Origin: Ruminococcus sp. UBA5129
GTDB lineage: Bacteria > Bacillota > Clostridia > Oscillospirales > Ruminococcaceae
NCBI GenBank assembly: GCA_002414125.1
Contig: DHYN01000097.1
Location: forward strand, 741 to 10,410
Direction: 5' to 3'
DNA length: 9,670 bases
How positions within the stretch are numbered: the first letter of the stretch is position 1; every line of letters begins with the position of its first letter. Shown here piece by piece: positions 1 through 8,600 of this stretch. Both the position numbers and the translations under genes were made by a program. Below the pieces are notes generated by a model that was given only the letters and a program-made list of their open reading frames with translations, was not told the origin of the DNA and ran no database searches.

Positions 1-43
1 TGCTTTTTAGGGTGGTTTATATGAAAAATTGAAGATTGCTTTG
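1..43. other. Short flank downstream of the lipoprotein gene
   Basis: This 43-base stretch lies just past the stop codon of the minus-strand lipoprotein gene. I see no hairpin followed by a T-run on either strand, so no intrinsic terminator can be called. It is too short to support a neighbouring gene. Confidence 0.5.
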
Positions 44-2194
44 TTATTGAGGTTGATTTCCGTTCATCGGAATATCCTCCATAGGCGGACGTTGATCTCC
101 TTCCATTGGAGGCTTCTGGTGTTCTCCTTTTGGGAGCTCGGGATCGCCGTTTTCATCTGTCGGCATCTCAAAATCTCCCTTGCCGCCGAACCCGTGATGT
201 CCGAAGTCGCCTTTTTCGGGAATCTCAGGCTGCCCATTCTCGTTTGTCGGCTTTTGACCCATTCCGCCGTGTCCTCCGCCGAAATTCATTCCGCCGCTCT
301 TTCCGATAAACGAAACCGAATTTTCAGCCGTGAACGTGCCGGCTTCCGTTCCGTCAGATGAGTATCCGCCGACTGTATAAAGCCCGTGGTCGTTCGCTGC
401 GGTGGAAGTTCCGCCAATATATATTGTATAAGTTTCTCCACTGAGAATAGCGTCGGAGCTTATAACTACAGAGTTGAATTTCTTCAGAGGGGCAAAGCTG
501 ATAACCTCGTTTCCGTCAGAATTGCACAGAGTAACAAGCGTTCCTCCGTCCTGATATGCGTCAAAAGTGATGACTGCCGTATTCTGAGTCGAGTTTTCAT
601 TCGGATATTCTGCCATTCCCGAAGATCCTGCCGCAACAAGAGTACCTCCCGAGCAGATGATCTCGCCATTGCCATCAAGAGCGCCGTTTCCGTCGTTAGT
701 CGGACCGTTTATCAGAACTGTTCCGCCGCTGATAGTCATATTTCCGTTGGAATCCAGACCGTCTCCGCCTGCATTAACATGAACCGTTCCGCCGCTTATG
801 TTAAGCGAAACGTTGTCGGAATATGTTCCCATACCGCCTTGAGGAGTACCGTCGCTTGCGTTGAAACCGTCGTCCGTCGAAGTCAGGTCAATGCTTCCTC
901 CGGAAACATTGATGGAAACGGCTTCGATTCCCTCGTAGGATTTTTCAATGGAAATATTTCCGTTTGAAATATCTGCATTGAGATCTGCATGAATTCCCTT
1001 ATCACCGCTGAGCAGTGTCATTTCTCCGCCCCTGATGTAAAGATTTCCGTTGGAGTGTACTGCATCGTCGGCTGCATCAATGTAATATTCTCCGCTGCCG
1101 ATATAAAGCGCAGAGCCGGCTTTGATACCCTTGGCGCTGCTTTTTTCGTTAGAGTCGGAATTGGCGGTTGTTTCATCAGTGAATTTGTTGTTTCGGCCTC
1201 CGCCAAAATTGCCTCCTCTGAAATTGCCTCCGCCGAAATCATCTGTGTGAGTCTCGCCGTTTTCAGAGCCGCCGCCTGCGGTAACATTTATGCTCCCACC
1301 CTCGCAGATGAATTCATTATCTGCCTGAATACCGTCGTTTGCGGCGGTTATATTCAGTGTTCCGCTTTTGATGAAAACAAATCCCATGCCCTCTTCGGTA
1401 ACGTTGGTGGATTTGATGCCATCAGATTCCGATTGAATATTGATCTCCGCATCGGATACGGCAACATAGTCCTTGCCTTTGATACCATTTCCGACCGAGG
1501 TGATATTCAGTGTGCATCCTGCGATAACGATATCATCCTTAGAAGTGATACCCTCGTTGAAATTTCCGTTTATATTTAGCGTGCCGCTGCCATTCAGCGT
1601 AAGGCTGTCGGCGCTGAAAATGCACGAATCGGGTTCATTCATTGAATCATCAGGATATTCGTAGGAGATGCCGTCACTGAGAGTGCTTGAAGTTCCCTCA
1701 GGCATAGTCAGAAAAAGCTTATCGGCATTGACTGCATAGATCGGTGATGAATCCGAGCAGTTGATGTCGGCATTATCGAGCACAAGCTGAACTTTCTCGG
1801 CAGTGTCAATGACTATCCTGCCGTCCTGTAGATTTCCTGAAATAAGATATGTTCCTTTTTCCGTGATCCTGATTTCCGAATCTTCAAAAACTGCGCCCAA
1901 TCCGTCAATTTTGGCATTTGTACCGAGCAGATCAATTTTGCAGTCGGGAGTACCGTACACTCCGCTGAGGTCTCTGTCGGAGAAAATTCCTGAGGTGTTG
2001 CATGTTAATTTTTCGTGAATATTTGTATCTGTTGTGGAATCATCCTGCATAGATTCAGAGGTGTCGCTCTTCGGAGTTGAATTTTCGGAAACCGTCCTAT
2101 TTGAGCTTTCCGCACAGCCTGCCGCCAGTACAGTGAAGGCTGTTGCTGCACTGATAAATCCAAGCAGTTTTTTATTTTTTGTTGGGATGTTCAT
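44..2194 (-). CDS. DUF4353 (Cthe_2159-like) carbohydrate-binding lipoprotein
   Basis: Predicted 716-residue surface lipoprotein. Seen: an N-terminus with basic residues (NKK) and a hydrophobic stretch ending in the lipobox LAAGC, so Cys27 would be lipidated. A Ser/Thr/Asp-rich tether (about 28-60) follows. The segment KGTYLISGNLQDGRIVID (about 113-130) and the following LVLDNADI and LFLTMPEGTSSTLSDG match the usual start of the DUF4353 family. From there to about 510 the chain repeats short beta strands ending in turns such as NGIKG, SDGIKS, NDGIQAD, DKGIHAD, DDGFNAS and GDGLDSNG, as in a right-handed parallel beta-helix with acidic, possibly calcium-binding turns. Residues 319-337 are a Gly/Phe/Arg-rich loop. 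The end (about 633-716) is Gly/His/Pro-rich with two TxENGxPE-like units. Known: Cthe_2159 of Clostridium thermocellum is a beta-helix protein that binds cellulose and pectin-like polymers. Inferred: a cell-surface polysaccharide-binding protein. An in-frame upstream start at 2323 exists, but the start at 2194 fits better because it has a good ribosome binding site and places the signal peptide at the N-terminus. Confidence 0.88.
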   Translation of the reverse strand: MNIPTKNKKLLGFISAATAFTVLAAGCAESSNRTVSENSTPKSDTSESMQDDSTTDTNIHEKLTCNTSGIFSDRDLSGVYGTPDCKIDLLGTNAKIDGLGAVFEDSEIRITEKGTYLISGNLQDGRIVIDTAEKVQLVLDNADINCSDSSPIYAVNADKLFLTMPEGTSSTLSDGISYEYPDDSMNEPDSCIFSADSLTLNGSGTLNINGNFNEGITSKDDIVIAGCTLNITSVGNGIKGKDYVAVSDAEINIQSESDGIKSTNVTEEGMGFVFIKSGTLNITAANDGIQADNEFICEGGSINVTAGGGSENGETHTDDFGGGNFRGGNFGGGRNNKFTDETTANSDSNEKSSAKGIKAGSALYIGSGEYYIDAADDAVHSNGNLYIRGGEMTLLSGDKGIHADLNADISNGNISIEKSYEGIEAVSINVSGGSIDLTSTDDGFNASDGTPQGGMGTYSDNVSLNISGGTVHVNAGGDGLDSNGNMTISGGTVLINGPTNDGNGALDGNGEIICSGGTLVAAGSSGMAEYPNENSTQNTAVITFDAYQDGGTLVTLCNSDGNEVISFAPLKKFNSVVISSDAILSGETYTIYIGGTSTAANDHGLYTVGGYSSDGTEAGTFTAENSVSFIGKSGGMNFGGGHGGMGQKPTNENGQPEIPEKGDFGHHGFGGKGDFEMPTDENGDPELPKGEHQKPPMEGDQRPPMEDIPMNGNQPQ

Positions 2195-2199
2195 TTTTT

Positions 2200-2206
2200 C
2201 ACCTTT
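2200..2206 (-). promoter_or_regulatory. Ribosome binding site of the lipoprotein gene
   Basis: Read on the minus strand this is AAAGGTG, five bases before the ATG at 2194. It decides the start: the upstream in-frame ATG at 2323 would add 43 residues ahead of an otherwise normal lipoprotein signal peptide. Confidence 0.7.
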
Positions 2207-2248
2207 TTTCTGTATGATCCCATTCCCCTGTGCTTTTTCTATGATTGC

Positions 2249-2254
2249 ATTATA
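2249..2254 (-). promoter_or_regulatory. Candidate -10 element of the lipoprotein gene
   Basis: On the minus strand this reads TATAAT, a perfect -10 hexamer, which would give a leader of roughly 48 bases. The best -35 resemblance (TTCACA) sits about 20 bases upstream, which is too far for a standard sigma-A promoter, so the call is tentative. Two further minus-strand TATAAT hexamers lie at 2333-2338 and 2361-2366, also without convincing -35 boxes. Confidence 0.35.
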
Positions 2255-2307
2255 TCTCTCTATTATGATTGTTTTGTGAAAGCTTATTGAAAACCTAAAG
2301 GAATTAC

Positions 2308-2330
2308 TTGCCCTGACAGGCAACTGCCAA
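2308..2330. promoter_or_regulatory. Inverted-repeat cluster, possible operator
   Basis: The half-sites TTGCC (2308-2312) and GGCAA (2319-2323) form a perfect inverted repeat with a six-base spacer. A third related half-site, TGCCAA (2325-2330), follows one base later. The cluster stands out as a GC-rich island in AT-rich DNA between two divergent genes, so a transcription factor could act on both. No T-run follows, which argues against a terminator. The regulator is unknown. Confidence 0.35.
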
Positions 2331-2350
2331 ATATTATACTAATCGACACC

Positions 2351-2379
2351 TTGACACAGTATTATACAAAAAGTATATA
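2351..2379 (+). promoter_or_regulatory. Candidate distal promoter of the giant adhesin gene
   Basis: A perfect -35 hexamer TTGACA (2351-2356) is followed after 17 bases by TATATA (2374-2379), a moderate match to TATAAT. It would give a leader of more than 200 bases. It overlaps the minus-strand TATAAT at 2361-2366, so the two directions could interfere. Confidence 0.4.
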
Positions 2380-2493
2380 GAAATCTATGAATTTTTATTA
2401 AATTTAATCTTGTAATCCATAATTTCTTTGTTTGTTTGTTAAAAACACACAAAAAGAACACGACTTTTTCTAAACCAATATTACGAAAAGCAA

Positions 2494-2522
2494 TTGCATT
2501 TTGTTTATTAATGTGATATAAT
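2494..2522 (+). promoter_or_regulatory. Candidate proximal promoter of the giant adhesin gene
   Basis: A perfect -10 hexamer TATAAT (2517-2522) lies 17 bases after TTGCAT (2494-2499), a partial -35 match. Transcription would begin near 2529, giving a leader of about 79 bases. This position and spacing are conventional for a sigma-A promoter. Confidence 0.5.
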
Positions 2523-2548
2523 TTAATTACATAAAAGATCGTGCGGGA

Positions 2549-2587
2549 TAGCTATGTACATATAGTTGATCTCTTTGCGAGATTTTT
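2549..2587 (+). promoter_or_regulatory. Two small potential hairpins in the leader
   Basis: The bases TAGCTAT (2549-2555) and ATAGTTG (2562-2568) can pair over a six-base loop, with two G-U pairs. Directly after it, ATCTC (2569-2573) can pair with GAGAT (2579-2583) over the loop TTTGC, and a five-T run begins at 2583. The second resembles a weak terminator or attenuator placed just before the ribosome binding site. The stems are short, so chance is a real alternative. Confidence 0.25.
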
Positions 2588-2598
2588 AGAAAATATTT

Positions 2599-2607
2599 AG
2601 GAAAGGA
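2599..2607 (+). promoter_or_regulatory. Tandem ribosome binding site before two possible starts
   Basis: AGGAAAGGA contains two AGGA cores. The first (2599-2602) is five bases from the ATG at 2608 and the second (2604-2607) is nine bases from the in-frame ATG at 2617. Both starts are plausible and differ by only three residues ahead of the same signal peptide. Confidence 0.6.
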
Positions 2608-5600
2608 ATGAACAGTATGAAAAAAAATTTGGGGAAAAGAATTCTTAGCGGAATCACTTCCGTTTTGATTTCTGCTTCCTGTGTTTTTCCGTCTATGTCG
2701 AGTTTAACGAGCGGCGCGGCTAAAGGTATGCTGAGCATGAACGATGATAACGAGACAACAGATGTCACTTTGCTTGTCGGCGAGAAAACAAAAGATGATT
2801 TAAATTTTGACAATGTGGATGCTGCTTTGCAGTACTACAATGACACTTATTTTTTGGGTATCGCTTCACAGTTTTGTGTATTTCTTGACGGAGATTTTAC
2901 CCCGCATGATTCGGATGCTGAGGGTCGCTTAGCTATTTCGGGCGATCTCGACATTCAGACATTCTGGGAAGACAAATCATACGTTATAGGCAAGGGTGAT
3001 TTTGAAAGAAGTACACCTTTAAACCGACTGCTCAAAGACCAGAATTATGCCAGCATTATTATCGGAGGCTCAATCACGAACGGAGTGCTCAGTAATGAAC
3101 AGTATGATGGTGCAAATCTGGCGAGAAAGGTTCTGCTCAACACGGACAGAGATGTTGTTGAGGGAAATGCTGAAAAGTATTTAAAGACGTTCTCGGATAA
3201 TTCCGAGGGTAAATACGTTGGAAAATCTCAGGTCTACGCCGGAGAGGTACTGGATTTTGAAAAAGAATTCAAGGAACTTGAGGAGAGAAGCCGATCCCTT
3301 AACAGAAAGGTCAATCAGTTTAAAATAACCTACGATGAGGGTTCAAAGACCATTACCTTAAAGTACATCGGAGACACTGTTAATAACGAAAGCAACGATG
3401 ACAACGGAGAGACCGGAGAAAACGGAAATACCAATACCAAAAATGTTGCTGAAACGGTATATGCCAGTCTCAGTGATGAGCAGCTTGATTGGTATCGACA
3501 GGCAAAAAATATCGTATTTGAAGATATTCCCGAACTCCCCGAGCAGAGAATGGTCGTTAATAACGATGCGAATGGAGATGCACCTTATAAGTATTCGTAT
3601 ATCGTTGTAAACATACCTCAGACTAACAATACGGATGACAAAGACGGTATTCATCTCGGAACTTGGGATGGCAACGGTGTGAATAAAAAGCTTACAATTA
3701 ATAACGAAATTGTAGTTGACGGCGATAAAAGAGAGCAAAATAATTCTAATGCCGTAACTTCGCTTTTATACAACATTCCGAATGCTGAATCGGTTATTAT
3801 TCCAGGTTCTATGCAGGGTACGATCTTAGCTCCAAAGGCTGAGGTTACCGATGAAAAATCACTGCGCGGAGGCGGTAATAACGCCCACCTTTCAGGCGCT
3901 CTTATCGCAAAGAAGTTTGACGGATATACCGAGTTCGGTTACAGACCGTTTACAGGTCCTATAACAATGCTCGGTACAACGGCTGACTATACTATTAATA
4001 TAGTAAAGTTTGCAGAGGACGGAGAAAATTATCTCGGCGGAGCTGATTTCGGTCTGTATAATATATCAGGCTGCGTTGGCGATGACGGCACGGTCGATCT
4101 TGAAAACGCTCCGCTTGTAGATACGTTTACATCAAGCGCAGACGGCAAGATCTCGGTAACTGTTGATCCTGCCGAACACGATGTTTTTGATAAGACGCTT
4201 GATCCTAACGAAAAACATACGGTTGCTATGTATGCCCTCAAAGAGATAAAAGCTCCCGACGGCTATGTTATCGATGAGGATAGCGTTTACTACTTCTGCA
4301 TCAAAGAAGCAGGTATCATCTCCAGTCAGAACTGGGAAGATATTGATGTTGACTATGTTGCAAGAACTTATGTAACCTTCTATGAGCCCGATGAAGAAGG
4401 AAAGCTTGTTCTTGATGATAGCGCACCTGAGTGTGAGCATCATAAGATTTATAAGGGATTTACCGTTGCTTATTCTTCTATCGACGTAAGCAATAATGTA
4501 TATGAAATCGGTGGTGATACCTATAGGATCGAACCCGGTAAGGTCGGAGATGAAAGCGATGTTTATCTCATCAAGGACGGAACAACGATTAAGTATAAAA
4601 ACGGCGATGAGATCAACGGTAAGAAGGTAGAGGTCAAGTATATTACTCAGACTATCGACCCGTCAAGAGATGAAAACCCTGATGTGATCGATCCGGATCA
4701 TAAGGATCTTTTCATCCAGCATTCTTACTATGTAATATACGGCGGAAGAGTTATTTCACCTACGATCGACCTGTTTGCTCCGATCAAGGATGCAAACAAG
4801 GCTCTTATGAATGAACTGTTCCCCGAAAATGCATTTGCTTTTGTAAACCAGAAGGGTATTACAGTTAACAAATTAGACGATGAAGGCAAGCCTTTAAAGG
4901 GTGCAGTCATTGCATTTACAAATGAATCCTATAAGCAGTCAACTTCTTGGCAAGGCGGCGGTATGGGAGGCTTTCCCGGTATGGGCGGCAATTTGGTTAC
5001 AACATTCGATCTGGATGGAGAACCTGTCATAGTAAACGGTTGGAATTGGACAAATGATACTTCATCAGCAGCTGTTGTTGAAGACAGTATTCAGAATCTG
5101 ACCGCAGAACAAGAAAATGTAATGGGTTCATATTATCCTAACATATATTACTCAAATATCTACCGCATCAGCGAAACCACAGCTCCTGACGGCTATGATG
5201 CGGCTGATGAAGATATTGTATTTATAAAAGTTCCTATTACAACTTATACTTTTATACCAGGTTCGTTTAACCAGACTGCTACGACTACCGAGAAGATTTT
5301 CTATAAGAAAGTTGCTCGCGGTGCGTCTATTGATTCGCTCCCTGTAACCTATAATAACAATAACTATGGTGGTTATCCCGGTATGCCCGGTAATAATCCT
5401 AATAACAGTTATTTCTCTCAAAATCAGAACTTGAATGGTTGGAACAGTTTTGATGTAGGCGGCGATGAGCAGTTTGTTTTCGAGGAAGAAAGTGATTCCG
5501 AAAATCCGCGTACGATCAATATTGTAAACAACCTGAAATTCGGCTCTGCGCTTAACATAAGCAAGGTTGACAGCGAAGATAACACATTCTTTATCCCCGG

Positions 5601-8600
5601 CGCAAAGCTGGAGCTTTATGCAGCGAAAGATGACGTCTTGATTACTTCATGGACAAGTGGAGAAAGCGCATACTCGCTCAGAGAATCTCTTAAAAAAGTC
5701 AATAACGACTATATTAAGCGCGGATATATTGCTCCCGGTACTTATTATATCGTAGAGAAAGAAGCTCCCGAGGGCTGCGATGAGGAACTCGTAGGAAAGA
5801 AGCTTTACTTCAATATTAACGATGACGGCGAGTTTAATCTTGGTAAGCCTGAGTATGTTTCTGTTAAGAATCCTCCTGAAAGGCAAGAAGCAGAATATTC
5901 ATTCGGCGATGAATATGCAGGTGTCAAGATAAATAAAGTTTGGATCAAGTTCTCAAAGGACAATGATAGTGGTGCAGCGATTCAGTTTAAACCTGATGGA
6001 AAAAATCAGTTCGGAGGCGACTACAATATTCCAAATGCTCCCGATGGAGATATAATAGAATTTGACTTTTCCGGAGAAGATCTTCGCTTCGGTCCGGGCG
6101 GAACAATGACACTGAATTACTGGTGGTGCGATATCAGCGAGGTCAGATTTTATACCGGTGATGCTGCTTCAGGCGGTAACTCAAGCGCTAACTATATTGA
6201 AAAGAGCGCTGAGATCGACATGACAACTTGGTCAGCACCAACTGCTGGCGAAAATGGTTTTGAATATAGTAAGGCGGTTTCTGATTTAGGTCTTACTGAT
6301 TCAAACGGAAATCCTGTTACAGCACTTACAAAGTATGATCTTAAATTCTCAGACGGTCAGACAAGAAGAGTTATCTTAAATCACGAAGTTAATTCCAATG
6401 GCGAATGGGATTGGAGTCAAAACTATAATGTTACAGATAATGATGTTATAACAGGTACTGGAAAAATTACAACTATTAAATTCTACAATGATCCGGTAGC
6501 TGAACTTGACCAAATTTCAATGACAGTTTATTGGAACGAGGTAGATACTTCCCAGCAGGAAGAGCAAAAACCCGAGATCAGCGAGGAGAATCCTATTATC
6601 AAGCTCCCGTCAGAAGACGGTGTTATCAATATTGCTGTTCCTAACAAGATCAGCAAAGTTATATCTATCAGCAAGGTTGACGTAGGCGGCAATGAGATCG
6701 CAGGCGCAGAGCTTGCTCTTGACAAGGTCGGAAACATTACCAGAGTTGAAGACAGCATCGAGATCGAGGCTGTTGAAAGCTCTCGTGTTACAGAGTGGAA
6801 AACCAAGGAAGAGGTGGCTACCGAAGCTGTTCCCGTAACTGATGAAGACGGATCTGTTAAGACGGACAGCGAGGGAAATATCGAAACTACAATGGTTAAG
6901 GTTACTACAGTAGTATCTGAGACCAACGAAGACGGTGAGACGGTTACATCTGTTTTGGACGTAATGGTTGTAAATCCCACCAAGATCGAAAATCTTGCGG
7001 ACGGCTTATATAAGCTGACCGAAAAAACTGCTCCTGACGGCTACGTTAAAGCAGAATCAATTTACTTCATTGTTGAGAACGGTCATGTAGTTGATAAGAT
7101 CGTTACATATGATGAAGAAAATGATAAATTTGTTATCGGCGGAAGTTCCGATGAGATCATCGGAAACAAAGTTACGATGACAGACGAATATTCAAAGATC
7201 ACTATTAATAAGTATGACATCTCAGGCGAAACTGAGGTCGCAGGTGCAGAGCTTACGATTTATGTGGCTGATGAGAATGGAGAAGCAGCACTTGACGATG
7301 ATGAAAATGAAGTTATCGCAAAGGACGTCAACGGCAAGGTGCTTACATGGACATCTGTAAAGGATGCTGCATGGAACATCGAAGGTATTCTCGACGGTGA
7401 CTATATCCTTAGAGAAACAGGCAGCGAGTTCACAGACGGTGAAAACACATATGATATTGTGAATACCGACCTGAAATTCACTATTAAGGACGGCAAACTT
7501 GTAACTGACTCTATCGAAGGCGTTGCTGAAGAATTAGATGATACCGCTGAGGAAGGTTATTTCTTCTATGACGCGGATAACGATATCATCAAGGTTTGCG
7601 ATGCTAAGACTGTTGAAGTAATAACAGCAGACGTAGAAATTTGTAAGCAGGATGCAAGCGGAAACGAATTAAAGGGCGCGCGTTTAGAGCTTACAGGAGT
7701 AGACGAAAACGGCGATGCAATAGTATTTGACGAGAAGAATCTTATTGTTGCTGAGGACGGAGAGTCAATCACGGCTTCCGGTAATACACTTGCATGGATT
7801 TCCGGCAGCACATCTACATTTATCAAGAGTGTTCCGGACGGAACTTACACACTCCGCGAGGAATCAGCGCCAAACGGCTACACAATAGCAGAAGAAATCA
7901 CATTTACTGTCAAGGACGGTAAAATCGAGGGCTCGGAAGAAAATACAGTAGTAATGACAGATGAGCTTTCAACGATCACAGTAAATAAGTACGAAATCAC
8001 AGGCGAAGAAGAGGTTGCAGGCGCAGAGCTTACGATCTACGAGGCTTATGAGGACGGAAGTATCGCAAAGGATGCCGACGGCAATGAGATCATTGCAAAG
8101 GACGTCAACGGCAACGAGCTTACATGGACATCAAAGGTTGACGAAGCATGGCAGATCGAGGGAATCCTCGACGGCAAATATGTGCTTAAGGAAACCGGAG
8201 ATGAGTTCACATATGAAGGCGAGACATATAAGGTGATCGACAGCGAGTTTGTTTTCGAGATCAAGAACGGCAAGCTTGTAAAGGATGATCTTGGCGAAGC
8301 AGATAAGGATGAAGAAAACGGCTACATCTATTATGATGAGGACGAGGATATCATCAAGGTTTGCGATGCAGTTAAGGTCGTAGAGCCTGAGACAGAACCC
8401 GAAACAGAACCCGAAACAGAAGCACCAACAGAAAGACCTGTAATCCCGACAGTAGTAAAGATCAGCAAGGTAGACGCAGTGACATCTGTAGAGCTCAGCG
8501 GAGCAAAGCTGACACTTGAAAAGGTAGCAGATCTGACATATGATGAAGAAAATCTTCCGTTCGGAGCAGTAGCAGTCGAAGCAGAGATGATCGAACAGTG

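Larger units (their letters stand above)
2195..2607. other. Divergent AT-rich intergenic control region
   Basis: This 413-base region separates the two divergent start codons and carries no supportable gene. It contains three minus-strand TATAAT hexamers, two candidate plus-strand promoters, an inverted-repeat cluster at 2308-2330, a short TTTG tandem run around 2428-2440, and possible leader hairpins at 2549-2587. I see no recognisable riboswitch or small RNA. Confidence 0.7.

Noticed and set aside
29..1664. Several plus-strand open frames opposite the lipoprotein gene
   Set aside because: They are Cys/Arg/Ser-rich antisense shadows without ribosome binding sites or recognisable domains, produced by the codon pattern of the real gene.
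2195..2323. N-terminal extension of the lipoprotein starting at the ATG at 2323 (minus strand)
   Set aside because: It would put 43 residues before a clear lipobox signal peptide. The ATG at 2194 has an AAAGGTG ribosome binding site at five bases.
2308..2323. Intrinsic terminator at the TTGCC/GGCAA inverted repeat
   Set aside because: The stem is only five base pairs, no T-run follows on either strand, and it lies between divergent start codons where no terminator is needed.
2530..2607. Known riboswitch (for example cyclic-di-GMP) in the leader of the giant gene
   Set aside because: I could not find the conserved core bases of a known class; only short generic stems are visible.
6528..6983. 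Ser/Thr/Val-rich open frame of 151 codons on the minus strand
   Set aside because: It is antisense to the SpaA array, where complementary codons for Glu, Asp and Lys read as Ser, Phe and Leu. There is no domain or start signal.
8389..8451. CRISPR-like short tandem repeat
   Set aside because: Units are 12 bases without spacers and read in frame as an acidic protein linker.
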